Shown here: piece by piece, positions 1 to 12,637 of the stretch
How the letters are laid out: each line of letters starts with the position of its first letter
Position numbering within the stretch: position 1 is the stretch's first letter
Source of the DNA: Lunularia cruciata
Lineage: Eukaryota; Streptophyta; Marchantiopsida; Lunulariales; Lunulariaceae
DNA: 64,000 nucleotides
Reading direction: 5' to 3'
NCBI GenBank assembly: GCA_948567375.1
Contig: OX419758.1
Coordinates: forward strand, 13,335,001-13,399,000
Notes under the pieces: model-generated
Seen by the model: the letters and a program-made list of their open reading frames with translations, nothing else
Database searches by the model: none
What the model was told of the DNA's origin: nothing
Position numbers and translations under genes: made by a program

Positions 1-3000
1 CTTGATAGCTTTGTGTTCCCAACTACCTTATTGCACTTCTTGACCATTGTCTTATTTTCCACTACATAGCTATCTAAAACTTTGTATGTATACCCATTTA
101 ATCCTTATCCTTGATTAATCCACTCCATTGTTATTTCACCTCTCAAGTGAATCTCAAGTAGATCATTATAGTTACCCTAACCTAATTTGCTTGACGTGTG
201 GTTTGGTTCTAAATGGCATTATTCAAGAAAACTTTCTGATCAATTTACCCAAGATTGAGTTAAATTGACTCACAAAAACACAAGTTGAACGCTCTACTTG
301 TACATGGATGCTTGTAGGTATCAATGTGAGTGCAATTTCCCTTAAATGAAATAATTTATTTTGGATGTGTATTCATTGTCCTATGATTTTTACAATTATC
401 ATGATTTGAGAGATTTGGATTCAATTAAGGATCAATGGTATGCGCCTCAAGATCCCACCATCTACTTCAATTTCTCCTATCTTTGGTGCTCCTTTGATTT
501 CCATTTTTATATTCTTAAAAGGAACTAGAAGCTCTTTTGACCATCCAAGAACTTCAACAGTCTTTTAACAATCAATTATGATGTTTCATATTTATCAAGG
601 ATTGTATAATAACTTCTTTTATTATATGGGAGAGAATACCAATACGTCTATATCTTAAATAAGATAAACAAGATAATGCGAGTTTGTTAGTTTACAAAGA
701 GTGAAGTTTATAAGGTATCCTTACTGATGTGATCTACTATGTATAATTCTAACTTCTTTTATTATACGGGAGAGAATACCAATACGTCTATATCTTAAAT
801 AAGATAAACAAGATAATGCGAGTTTGTTAGTTTACAAAGAGTGAAGTTTATAAAGTATCCTCACCGATGTGATCTACTATGTATCATTCTATTCTTATCT
901 ATTATTTAGTTTCATTCTTTATTTTGAAATTATTAACCTTATATAAGGATTTATTTGTCTACTCGATGCCATCACAAATCTTATTGTACAACATGCTTTC
1001 TATGACTTTGTAATATCTTTATAAAATTTGATATTTTCTTAATCCTATGAGGTCTTGAGTTCTTATCTTCTGTATATATATCCTTTTGAATTTTACTGCT
1101 TCCACATCTTTCACCCATTTATATTAGTATTCGAGTTTTTCAATTGATGTATGAGATTTTACAGATGAATCATATAAATGTTGCTCTGCTCATAAATGCA
1201 AATTTTTTCTAAGTTCAAGATATTTCCTTGAAGAACTTTTGGAAAAACAGTAAGTGTCTTGCCTTGGATGTTTTATTTCTTTCTTTCTTGAAATTCTATT
1301 TTTTTGAGGTGTAAATATAGTTGTTCTATAAATTGTTTTATATTAATTTTAATTATAGTTATTGAATAAAAATAATTATAATTATGATTTAAAATAAAAT
1401 AATTATTTCATTATTTATGTATGTTATTCATGTTTCAAATATAATATTTGACCATAAATCTATATTTTAAGTATTTGTAGATAAAATCTAACATACTTAG
1501 TAAAAATCTACCGTTTCAGTTGTAAAAATTAAAGTTATAAATATTTCTCTTATTAATTAATATCTCTTATGGAAAAAAATATCATTAAATTGTCTACATT
1601 TATTTTACATTATGATAATATCATTCTATCATCATTATCTAAATCTTCACTCATGAATAATTTTATATAAGTCTATTTATGTATACCAAATATAAGAATG
1701 TAACCAATGTAACCTATGAATCATAAATTCCTTACATCTATAATTATATGTATATAATATTAATATTTCATAAGTTAAAAATTTTAAATAATAAATATTG
1801 ATGGATAAATTAATTGATATGAAGATATTATATATTTGAATAGGTAAGTTAATTTCATAATTTATGATTAGTTAAAAAAACATTTACATAAGTGTAATTG
1901 ATATAATAAGATTATAGTGATATCATCATTATTGTAAAAATCACGTTTTAGCTTTTAAAATATGTGATACTAGTTTATGTATAAGAGTACAAAGACATAA
2001 ATACAAACAATAAAATAAATAAGTACCAGCACTTTCTCTTTGTGTAATCATATCAAAGTTACTTTGCGAGTACAACTCATAATATACTTCATTAATAATA
2101 TTTTCATACTTTCTAATTTATCTATAAATTTTTAGTACAGCTATATATATATGAAAGAAGTTAAGTTGAATATAGCTTACTTAAAATTACATTTATTTAT
2201 ATAATAAGTATAAAATTTTGATATTTTCATTTATTTCAATTTATCTTTAATAGTTTTAGGAAGGTAATCTTGACTCGGGTATGACAACAAGTACACATAA
2301 AAATTTAAAATTTAAAATACATAATTATCATCTTTTGATGAAGTAGTTTCAATTACAAGAAAAAACACAAGAAGTTATTCAAACAAATATCGTGTCTCTG
2401 ATGTCATACCAAATTATAGAATACAATCTATATAAAAGATTAATAGGGTATTGTAAAATAAACCCGCGTACTTGTTCAGACGAACCACCACATAATTATG
2501 CACCGTGTGATATTTTTACATGTCAAATGATCACCTAATTTCATGTGACATATAATCGGTGGGTCATTTTGACAAGGGGCGTGTCGATAATGTTTGGTAT
2601 GTATATAATTGTGGATAGATACAATAACTTAAAACTAAAAATGATAATAAAAACTAATTTTTATAATTAATAATTAATATTTTATCTTTAAATAATTTTA
2701 AAAATATAATTTATAATAAATTATAATCACATAATCTACATTAACTATACACAATCTATAAATGTACATAAACTGCAATCACTTAGAGAAAAGTAAAATC
2801 ATATATTCTAGAATTTTTAAATTTGTAAAATATTTCATCACTGTTTTTATTCATTTTATTATAAATTGAAATTCCTCTAGATATCTTTTTACTTATAAAT
2901 TTCACATTTTAAATTTCTTTAAACTATCTATAATACTACCAAAAATAAATAAAATTATCAAGTAATATTTGCTGACTATATTCCCAAGCCAAGAGTTTTA

Positions 3001-3771
3001 TGTGTTAAGAGTATTGGATGGATAATTGCTTCATCTAACTCATGAAAAGCAATAGAATATCAAAATTACTACTAAACTAGATAAAGATAAATATTTTATG
3101 TTCAATGACTCTGTTAAGATATCAATCTAAATACATCTGATTAACTTAAAGATAAATTACGATTAGATAGATTTGTTAACGATACTATACCTTGAACTAG
3201 CTTTGCTTATACGAAATTCTGGGCTATATTCCTTGAACGTAAAAAATATGAAATAAGTTATCCAGCTTATCTGTATTTAATAAGATAGAGTTAGTTAGGT
3301 TGCTCATTCTCTCTTACTAGTCAGTTTACATATGTCATGTACACGCAAGTAACTAACTATCATGATTAGAATTTAAACTTGAAATCCCAAGAAATAAACT
3401 AATACTTTAGACAAAAATGCCTTCACAAGTTAACTTGAAAGGCTCTCATAAAGCAAAACAAAGACAAAAAAAAGTTTCACATAGACAAGAAAAGAACCAA
3501 TAATTTACTTTAATGTATAATGCAGATAAGATCATACCATAAAGCTTCTAGGACGTCCACTTAAGATAGAACTTGGGACCTTTCCATGTTTTATTTGAAA
3601 TGTCAAGAGCAGAGTTTGGTTTTCGAGAATGCCGTATTAACTCCTATTCTTCAATCGTCTGACATTCTTAAATCTTGTGAGCTTCTTAAATTCGTGAGGA
3701 GGAACAACAAAAAGATATCCTAATTTGTCACAAAATATTTAATAAACTATGATGCTGATGACGGATAACAT
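1..3771. other. AT-rich intergenic region upstream of the MYB gene
   Basis: No coding region, RNA gene or recognisable transposon domain is visible. The stretch is very AT-rich, especially about 1300-2950, with many short A/T runs and stop codons in all frames. The only clear structure is the 140-bp tandem duplication at 611-890, listed separately. The promoter of the MYB gene should lie in the last part, but I see no TATA box or other element I would defend. Confidence 0.7.
611..890. repeat. 140-bp tandem duplication, two copies
   Basis: Copy 1 is 611-750 and copy 2 is 751-890, each starting AACTTCTTTTATTATA. They are exactly in register with no gap and differ at five positions (about 96% identical). 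No third copy or flanking short duplication is visible, so this looks like a single local duplication rather than a satellite array. Confidence 0.97.
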
Positions 3772-3957
3772 ATGAGTTGTGCAACATACAATGATGCCGT
3801 TCATACAATTTTCGTGTTCAGCTTATATGCTTGTCAGTTGCTTAACGTTAACGGCAGGAATGAGGTGACACATTTTGAATTCCCGTCATCTCCGCAGTCT
3901 GTGTCTTGCAAATACAAGTTTCTTGGTCTGAAGTGTCGTTGGCAATTTGAAGAGTAA
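3772..3957 (+). promoter_or_regulatory. Upstream ORF (61 codons) whose stop overlaps the MYB start
   Basis: An ATG at 3772 opens a 61-codon frame ending in TAA at 3955-3957. The last A of that stop is the first base of the MYB ATG (3957-3959), giving the overlap TAATG. If the transcript starts upstream of 3772, ribosomes would meet this frame first and would need leaky scanning or reinitiation to make MYB. The peptide resembles nothing I know. The overlap is seen directly; a regulatory role is inference. If transcription starts between 3772 and 3957, the frame is irrelevant. Confidence 0.35.
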
Positions 3958-4816
3958 TGGTGGACCAAGGGAGCAACAGGATCAGCTGGAAAAGCTTTAG
4001 TGAGCACATGGAGACGAGAACGTCTGATGGTAACCAAAGAGTTTTTATGAATCCCAATTCGAGTGTTGATTCCAGTCCTCAACCCATGAAACGAGGAATA
4101 TGGAATCCTAATGAAGACGGGATTCTGGCCGCCTATGTCAATGAGCATGGAGATGGCAGTTGGAAAGCAGTGGAGAAGTTCTCCGGACTAAATCGTAGTG
4201 CGAAGAGCTGTCGCCTTCGTTGGACAAATCACCTTCGGCCAAATTTGAAGAAAGGATGCTTCACTCCTGATGAGGAATTTCGTGTGCTTGACCTTCACAA
4301 TAAGTTCGGCAACAAATGGGCGAGGATAGCAGCAGAGGTATCGATTCTACTTCAAACGATATGCGAATGACGAACTTCTCTGATTGTTGTAGCTGTTCTC
4401 GGTTTGTCTCGTACACTACGTAGTCTCAATTGCATCATTCCACGACTGTTTGGCTCTTTCGTCGTTCTTGCTATATTATGTATTTCGTGAATGAGGGTAT
4501 CTAGGAGATATTTTCCCAGTTTCAGATTAATTGCATAATTATGTTTATGGAAAAGCAACAGATGCCAGGGCGAACGGACAATGACATTAAAAATTATTGG
4601 AACTCGATGTTGAGAAAGACATCCGGAGCAAGAATTGCGTCCTCTCAGGCTGTAATGCCTGCCAATCAAAGTTCTTTAGGGGAAACGGGGTCAAGCTCGA
4701 GTTGGATCGAAGAATGTGGAAAGTCTCGAGGTGGAAGTACGTTTCCAGATTTGAGAAACTTGAAGGCAGACGTAGACATAGAATACGGTAGTAGTTTACT
4801 TCCGGATCTTGAGTAA
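3957..4816 (+). CDS. R2R3-MYB transcription factor, GAMYB-like, two coding exons
   Basis: Predicted nuclear DNA-binding transcription factor of 211 aa, coded by 3957-4337 joined to 4562-4816. R2 spans about residues 45-95 with tryptophans W49, W69 and W89; R3 spans about 98-144 with F102, W121 and W140. This is the plant R2R3 spacing, with F replacing the first R3 tryptophan. NHLRPNLKKG, FTPDEE, GNKWARIAAE and MPGRTDND point to the GAMYB-like group (subgroup 18), which in other plants acts in gibberellin-linked anther and spore development. The GT-AG intron joins AAE directly to MPGRTD in phase 0. Oddities: the recognition-helix segment reads NRSAKSCRLRW, so the usual first cysteine (RCGKSC) is serine at residue 81. 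Only about 67 residues follow R3, where family members usually have several hundred, and no GAMYB box is seen. Further downstream exons by alternative splicing cannot be excluded. Methionines 18, 31 and 44 are alternative starts upstream of R2. Confidence 0.85.
4338..4561 (+). other. Phase-0 intron in the R3 repeat of the MYB gene
   Basis: This 224-nt intron begins GTATCG and ends CAACAG. Splicing joins a complete GAG codon (E127) to ATG (M128), restoring the unbroken R3 helix-turn-helix. It is AT-richer than the flanking exons and has in-frame stops. The position just before the PGRTDN segment fits my recollection of GAMYB-like genes. Confidence 0.85.
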
Positions 4817-6238
4817 ACTTACGTACATTAAGTTATGCTCAACCAATAAGCTCCAAATCCATAAGTTTTACAAAGATGTGTAGCTTAGAATATGTGATGA
4901 CTTGATCATCTGGATTTATTAATGCTGCAATACCCGTTATTCTCCCTGTCGAAGTTGTGGTCCGTCAAAAGATGCCACTCATCATCAGGAGTCCAAAAAG
5001 CTTTAAGAATCGGATGATGTCAGTCCCAGCTCGCAATTGTACTACAGCAGGTCAATGCTAAGTACAGTTGTTCCATTAGATCAACGAAGAGAGGCTTTTC
5101 TTGTGAAGATGCGGGTGCTTGGTCTGTCAGCTCAGACTTGTTACCGAACAGAAGCAACCACTTGGCGTTGTAAAACGGGACACATCATATAAAATTCTCT
5201 CCAGAAATCACGAGACAATGTGCACATACCGGAATTCGGTGTCCCATGTTGGAGAGCAGCAGAGGTTAGAGTCTGTCTATGACAGATTATTTGACAGACA
5301 TTAGAACCGATCATCTTCACAGAGAAATTTACTCGGGGAGTAGGTGGGATCAATAAATCATAGATTGTGATAAGACCACCTTTCCGGACCTAGCTTTTTG
5401 GAAACCACTGTTTACGGATTGTATGCTTCGATGTTTAATGTGGCCCTAGATTATCAGGAATAGCCGTTTTTCTCAGAGCCCATTTGACCGAACGTATCAC
5501 TCCATTTCTATGCGAGAAGGAGCAGATGAAACCAATACCTTGGAACACATGCCGTAAAAGCTGAAGCTCTTTTCTTTGTATTCTTTTTTCTTCTATTCCT
5601 TGGACAAGGTTTGTAGAGCGAGTGTGATTGATAAATAATGCAAATGTGATTGATCTCAGGTTGTCAGTACCCTAGTCTTTCTTTCTCTTTTGTCTTTTTC
5701 TCAATGAAAGTTGAACGGAACGTATGCTCAAGAGGATATAATGTAAGTCGGTGTTATCTTGATTTACAAATAACTAGAGATGAAAAAATGAAGCTGTGAT
5801 CAGCAGGTTAACAATGCGAGTGCGTCGTCCCAGTAACAGAGAACACTGAAAAATGAAATCGAGATCAAGAAGATAGTAATGAAATGCGTCCGATCTCAAT
5901 TCAATCATAGAATTTCTTTATTTTCATCAGACATGATAAAAAGAAATAAGTTTGAACGATGATCAGGTGGAATGGATGGCTTGGTGCACTTATTTTATAT
6001 ATATCATCTTCTATCAGATTTATAATATTCTGATCTTTGGATAATTTTATTACTTTTTGGGCTTTTCAAATTGAGAATAATAGTACAGATGCGTTCAAAT
6101 AAATTTAAATAATTTTGATATCGATTTTATTTTAATATAAAAACGTAATAAGAAATAAATTAATATAATACTCTATATTAATCTAAAAAATTTCTCTATA
6201 AATATGTTATAGTATCGTGCATAGCACATCTTTATCCA
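4817..6238 (+). other. MYB 3' flank and unassigned spacer
   Basis: The first few hundred bases probably hold the MYB 3' untranslated region. An AATAAA hexamer at 5352-5357 is a possible polyadenylation signal, but plant signals are loose and this is only a candidate. A 61-codon frame at 5119-5304 has no recognisable content. From about 5950 the sequence becomes very AT-rich. No transposon or RNA gene is recognised. Confidence 0.5.
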
Positions 6239-7014
6239 TTCCCCATCCGCTACGCGGTATTTCTATGTGAACATTCGTCTGAGCCTCCCAAGCCCGCCCA
6301 CACTTGTTTGCAGGGTAAAGGATGAAAGGGCAAGCTCCCATGGAAACCCAACCCAAGTCCGTCTCTGCACAAGCATTACACCAACTTTACAGCTCCTCCA
6401 CTGAGCTTCAATTCGGCCACAGACGAACATTACTGTAGATACATGAACTAGATTGCGTTTGACTTTGACTCCTGTGGGGAACTAGATCGCACCTTTGGTT
6501 ATGCATAGTTGGGACCCAGAGCCTGCAATGCTCCATGCTTTTGGACAGTTAGAGAGTCCCATTCATTACAGTAATCATTTCGCTTGATAAAAAACACACT
6601 TTGTCTTTGTGGAGAAGGTGTCAAAACTCGATCTCCCGAAGATTTATCCATAGCTCCTGGACCAGATTGCACCCAACAGGTGAGCGGACGATTCTGACAG
6701 GAAAAGAGTTAACAGGTCTCATATTTGGCACGTCGCCTTTGCTTACATTCACGTGGGCAGAAAGCCTCAACAAGGGTGTTACTTCCTCAAGCCCAATTCT
6801 AATGACCATGGTTGAGAGTTGGGAATCAAGATGAATTTACAAAATACCCCCAAAGAAATTACACAGGAGTACAAAGCACCTAAGAGTACAAGAGGGGATA
6901 GACAACCATGGTTGTCGAGTCTCCAAGGTCGACAATGGCTTGTCTTGGGTGTGCCATGGCTTGTCTGGGTTGTGCCATCAGCATGGTTGTTGAGTCTCCA
7001 AGGAATCCCGTGTT
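6239..7014. other. Mixed-composition spacer with a short internal repeat
   Basis: Composition shifts to near-balanced GC at 6239. Short frames on both strands (for example 6601-6834 plus and 6621-6809 minus) lie on top of each other and match nothing known. A 22-bp motif beginning CATGGTTGT occurs at 6907-6928 and 6982-7003 with one difference. Between them ATGGCTTGTCT occurs twice about 20 bp apart. This may be the decayed 3' region of the adjacent LINE-B, but I cannot show it. Confidence 0.4.
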
Positions 7015-9990
7015 GCTTCCCTTTAGGAGTATGTCAAAGTGGTAATGTGTAAGAAATCTCCTGCTGATTTTTTAAGGAGTCCATCAAAGTGACGATGAAG
7101 ATACCCAAAAATCTCAGCAGCAAGAGGAACAAAGGTATCATAAGAGAGCCCTGGTTTGTAAGCTTGCTTGTGTGAGTGTCTCTATTCTTAGGGTGTTCAC
7201 AACCAACACATCAAACACAGTATGTTGACCATTTGTGAAAGTAAAAATATCTACTCTCACTCTACATGGAGTTGGTCTTGGTAGGTCCACCCACTACTTT
7301 ATGTGTACATGAGGCTGTGTAGCTCAGAGGATCTAAGCCACAATATCACAGATAGTATCATGAGCTTTGGTGTGCTCTCCACCTACTACACAATGTAAAA
7401 TGTGTATGCTCTATGTGTCATACGAGGAACCGCATGCGCATTTGTCTAGAAGCCGTAGTAAGGCTAGATGTGGAAACCAAAATGCAAGGAAAACTCCCCA
7501 ACTTGAAAAAAAAGTCCTCTATCGAAGGGAAGGCATGGAGCTAAGCTTAAGAGCATTTTCTTCCACAAGAAATAATCCTAGCTCTATCAAATAGTGGTGC
7601 ATTAGTGATGAGTTAGTAAGAGTGTGGATGTGCATATGCTCATTGATATTTTCATGAATATTCCTAGAGTCTAGTTATACAAAGTCAACAAATGTTGGGA
7701 GTGTTATACATGTAGAGCTTGGCAAACAATTACAAGCTAAAAAAGATGTATTTGGAAGTCATAAGTGCTTGAACCTATTATCATGATTGGTGCCAATAGA
7801 CCATGTTGTAAGAAACTATCAACTAAGAAGGAGAACACTAGGTCCTATGTGTCAATAAAGGCTATTGGTACAATAGCCTCTTGCAATATGAGACCACATC
7901 CTCCCATGGCTATAGGTAGTGTTGTATATAGCCCACACCACTCCTCTAATAGTTGTGGGAGTGTACTTAGCTCTAACAAGTGGAGAAGGTGTAGTGGATG
8001 ATGCTATCAAATGTTTGTAAGTGTGGAAAAATTGCATCCTCAAGAAGTATGTGCTTGGTAGATAGCTGGCTTGGTAGAAATAGCAACGTGCTATAATAGA
8101 GTAGGCCATCAATGTGATCACCAACCAAGGAAGTAAGTGAGTATGGGATGAGGCCTAAACTAACATGTTGGAGATGAACAAGTTGTGATAATTCTTCAAT
8201 CCTATTGGAGATCCTAGCAACCTTATGTCTCCTATCAAGAACTAGAATTGTAGTGGAAAGTCTAAGAGAGTGAGAATTGCACATGGACTCCATAATTTTC
8301 ATTTAAGGGCTTGAAGTCTAAACCCAAGGTCTCTAAGTTGAGTGTGAAAGTCTTTATGGCTTGAACCACATCCTCCAAAGGGCCAAAGATGTAGGTACCA
8401 TTTGAGAGGAAAGAATAGAGACATGATGGAAAAGTAATTGCAATCTCTCGTAAAGCTATGTAGTGATTTGTGGCTAATAGAGGTCCCCTAGGGCATCTCA
8501 CTAGCATGTACTATTGGTAGATGCTAATTGTGTGAAGTCCCTTATGGTAGTGTGGTGGTTAAACAACAAGGGATCTTTATGCCATAAAAGGTGCATACAA
8601 ATCGGATCAAGGAGGAGATCTAGTCCGTTGTTGAGCAAAGAGCACAAAACAAAGTTGGACAAGCATCAAAGACATCCACTTGGAAAACCACCCAATTGGG
8701 ATGGAGATCCAAGGATGATTTTATGCTAACAAGAACCTTCTCACAACTCCTTGGAGTAGCAATTGCAAACTATTATGGAGAAAAAAAGATGAAAACAAGC
8801 ATTCTGGTTGTAAGCAAATAATAAGTGAGACTAAACAAAGGAGATTTCTAATAGCAATGGGGCAAACACTATATGTTTCCTTTGATAGAATAAGGAGATG
8901 AGTTGCACCTAAGTGCACTAGATCCAAAGCAATACATAGACAAAAAAGCAAAGAAGAGGGAAAACTAGAATACAGAGTGTTTGGGGATAGACAATCAAGT
9001 AGGTGCTCAAAACAAATTGAGATAACCTATTGAGAAACATGGAGAATGAAGTAAAGAATGAGTAAAGATGGACTCTATAAGTTAACACTCCTTGTTTGCT
9101 AATAGTCATGGAAGAAAGAAGGAAGGTCCTCCATGGAGTGTCTATAATGCAGATAGGATCTCAATGGAGAAGGATGTTATCCAAGAGGGTGCTAGTACTT
9201 GGGCTATGCATCTATGCTTCCCCACATGACCTAACATCAAGGAGCAATAAAAAGATCAATAAAGAGTGCAATGCTTTGAAGGTGGGGCATAAGACTATGG
9301 AGACTCTAGAATTCCTCTTAGTTGCTCCTTGAGCCTGTATGGTATACTTAACCTATATGGTTGATCAATCTCCATGTAAGAACCTATAAATCTTAGAGGT
9401 AGTCTCATGGTGTCCTATTGCACCTCTATGGGATAGGAAGAGCAAACTCCATTGTAGGCAGAGTGCTAATAAGGTACAAGGAGAGATATCTCTCCCTTGG
9501 TCATTTGCCAAAATAGCTTGTAGTAACAAGGAGAGCATGGAGCCCATTAGGTATCATAGAGGCATAATGATCTTGGTGTACATATGAGGTCTAGTGAAAT
9601 CTAGTAGGAATGCTTGAGTAAGATCTAGAGTATAGCAAAGAGTAAGAGTTTGGGAGGGCTTGAAAAGAGCAACATCAGTACAAAGAGTGTATGGAGTGGT
9701 AAGCAAAAAGGTGCCCCTTGCACTCATCCATATGCATTTGGCTCACACTCAATGCTATGCTAGACCAATGCCCATCCAGGGACAATCTGGCCAAGACTTT
9801 GTGGGTTGCTATTGAGGTGGTATGTATAGGCAAGGTAAGTGTATAGGAGGAGGTATTTGACCTTGTAGTGGTGGTGGGTCTATAGAGTAGAGAGGAGATT
9901 GAATAGTAAGAGTATGAGGTATGAGGCTAATAGTAGATCTTGGATTCTCCATAGGTGAATCAACAAAAGGTCAACAAAAGTGGTTTACTC
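7015..9990 (-). mobile_element. LINE-B: old, heavily decayed LINE related to LINE-A
   Basis: Minus-strand reading recovers pieces of a LINE reverse transcriptase. A segment within 8262-8507 gives a RGPLLATNH-type motif B end, then TYIFGPLEDVVQAIKTFTL, which lines up with ADDTHIIGPVDQIRQAF in LINE-A at 24301-24360. 7973-8302 gives GDHIDGLLYYSTLLFLPSQL, matching GDPQVAFGILSSSIAHRPSY there. At motif C the catalytic Asp pair is not present (SNGTYIFGP). No frame is longer than about 110 codons, so many stops and shifts have accumulated. The 7030-7330 part is also similar to 62110-62870. Both ends are approximate. Relation to LINE-A is seen by motif order; identity is low and the copy is clearly older. 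Confidence 0.65.
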
Positions 9991-12308
9991 CCTTGGGGAA
10001 GGAACCACAACAAAAACACAATGTGACAGTTTCATAAATAGACTCCTCTTGCTACAAAGTAGCTCAAATGTATGAGATTTCTAATGTACTTTGAATAAGC
10101 TTAAATGCTTAAACATACCAAAAGTCACTACTTTGTAATCACTACCTATTATTTGTTTTTTCATATTCTTCATGTAGTCACTATTTATTATCAGCATACT
10201 AGTTGATCATATCTTCTTGAATAGCGTTAATACTGGTACATGAATGTTGGACTTCTTCAACAATTAAATTTTCTCCTTTCTCTTATATATTTCCCCCCTT
10301 TATCTTATAATTTTTCCCAATATTACTAATATATTCTTTCTAGTTATATAGATGGAAGAGCATGTTATAGAACGCTGGTTCTATTTTGTCACAGGGATAA
10401 ACAGCTAAATTTCCGGATTTGTCTATTCCTTTTTTTCTCCTGAGGAAGTTCAGATTTCAGAGCTAAAAGTATTTACCTTGCATTGATTTAGTAAGGAGTG
10501 AGTAATTATACCCAATGAGAGTGTTTTACCCAGCATTACGTTGTCCTTTCAGCTCTTTTGTTGAAGTTGAGAGGTTGTACGATTTTTACAAATTTTATAA
10601 GTAAATCTCTAGTTCTAGCCTCACGCTCACGGAGGAGACAAGAGATGAAAGCTAAGAATATATCAAAACATTTCTCCTTATTGTTGAAATCACACTCATG
10701 ATTATGTCAGATTCAACGATCCTCTAATTGATTTATCACCAATATCATGAGTGCATGCAATCTTTGCAAACCTATTCATGTGTTCTTACATCTTAGCTAA
10801 ACTGGATTAACTTATAAATTGAGCACTTTAAAATGAAACAAATAATATCATATTGCCAAAGCCTTTTCTTTTGTATAATAGTAGTTGCCAAAGTGCTTAA
10901 CAAAGCAAGCTTCATCAGCTTGTGGTAACTCCAACCATAAGTGTACTAGAAGGAAAAATTTATTCCGATACATGCTTAAGTGAAATTAGATGAAATTTTG
11001 GCCAAAAATTTGTTTCCCTAAACTTCTAGCCATAAGTAAATTTTTGCACAAAGTATCGGCCATAAAAAAAGTTTAGTCCAAAGGTTTTTGATGGCCAAAC
11101 AATCAATTGAACAATGGAGATACCTTTACCATCTGTAAACCTAAATCTTGCTGATTTGAATATGAATAACCAACTTCAATTGAACTTCCGTACGTTGAAA
11201 TGAACAAAAATATTTCCACATTGAAATACTTATCTTACCTAGGTTTTTGTTCTTGCATAAAAAGTACCTTAAAAAAAAGACATCTACTTCCTTCCCAAAT
11301 CTTGACTTGAAATTTTTGCATGTATAGTGTTCACTAAGGGTATATCAAAGTTTGAAAATAAAATTGGAATAGATACTTATAGTCATTTTCTAATCATAAA
11401 CCTTAACACAATTCAAACTAATAATTTGATGAACGACAAGCTTACAATACTGTATCCAATTTTTGCATTTTTCCTAAGAGAAATAGCATAAGCTTAGTAT
11501 AGTAAATAGAGAAATAGCAATAGCATAGTATGATAGATAAAAAATTCACATCAAATATACTAGAAATGAAAATCTAACACGGATATCTCATATTCTTGTA
11601 GAATCAAGCATCTATTGTTATTGTTCTTGGATAATCCTCCATGAAACTTTTTTAAGCATACGGACAAAGAAAATCTCAGTGTACAATATAAGAATTTTGG
11701 ATACTTCTCCTGATCAATAATAGATCTAGCATTAGTTTGTTGAACTACTAACTCTGCAACAAACAAAAATTGGGTTTTAGGAACATTTATGTGTACCAAG
11801 TGTCAAAGGCTTCACAAACCCCATTGATTGGTAACAAATCCTCTCCATTTATGATGAAAAAATGACAAGTATCTTTCAAATTGGAATGTACAATAGTATA
11901 CTGAAAAGTCACTTATAAAATTTTGCATGTTACTTTGGAAGTGCAAACTTTTGCTATCTCTTTTATCCCTCTTGAAATTTGGTCATTGGAATTTGCCGAG
12001 TAATGCCTTGCTTATTTGCCAAATGCACTTGAAATGTAATATTTCTGTGTGGTATACAATCAAGAACCCGTCATATGGAGTTCATTATTCAGAATGCATT
12101 ATTCATGTTTAGATAATCAGATTTCATGTAAATATGAATAATCCTTGGTAAAGATTTGGAATTGAACAACACTCTTTTGGGTTTGCGTAAATATGTAAAT
12201 AGAAACTCAATACGCATGTTCGGTTCTCAAGAAAAGTACATTTCACAAAAAAAGAGCAAAACTTGATTCCATTCTGGAGCAATGTGCGAATTTCAGCACT
12301 TCAGTAGA
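9991..12308. other. AT-rich intergenic region, no gene recognised
   Basis: No coding frame with recognisable content is present on either strand. The frames at 11560-11799 (minus) and 11927-12112 (plus) have no known motif and low-complexity neighbours. Composition is AT-rich with many poly-A and poly-T runs. Old transposon remains are likely but none can be named. Confidence 0.55.
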
Positions 12309-12330
12309 TGCTACTACTACTCTACTACTC

Positions 12331-12426
<96 letters not shown>
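12309..12426. repeat. (AT)46 microsatellite preceded by a CTA-rich tract
   Basis: A CTACTACTACTCTACTACTC tract at about 12309-12330 leads into an uninterrupted (AT)46 run at 12335-12426 (92 bp). The Tyr-Ile frames on both strands here are artefacts of the repeat. A perfect run this long should be unstable and self-complementary. Confidence 0.97.
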
Positions 12427-12429
<3 letters not shown>

Positions 12430-12637
12430 ACCTCCAATCTTATATATATGTTGTCTTCCACAACAGAATTGTATTTCACTCTTAATACTTTTATAGTAAA
12501 CCCATTTCATTGCCTGCGTTTTCAAATTATCTTTTTATCAGCCAAGTTTCCAAGGTTCACTCGATGATCTTGTTGATGTTCATTCTGTATAGGGATCTCC
12601 ATGCAGATAATAGTATATAATCTTCCAAGAAACTCAA

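Noticed and set aside
611-890. Candidate CRISPR-like or satellite array
   Set aside because: Only two adjacent 140-bp copies and no spacers; a simple tandem duplication.
3834-4148. Minus-strand ORFs opposite the MYB gene (104 and 69 codons)
   Set aside because: They lie antisense to a well-supported coding exon and have no recognisable content.
4352-4669. 105-codon minus-strand ORF over the MYB intron and exon 2
   Set aside because: Shadow of the MYB gene; no domain.
4597-4791. 64-codon plus-strand ORF overlapping MYB exon 2
   Set aside because: Different frame from the MYB exon, with no domain; the MYB frame explains the sequence.
12308-12525. Long Tyr-Ile repeat proteins on both strands
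   Set aside because: They are translations of the (AT)46 microsatellite, equal on both strands, and not genes.
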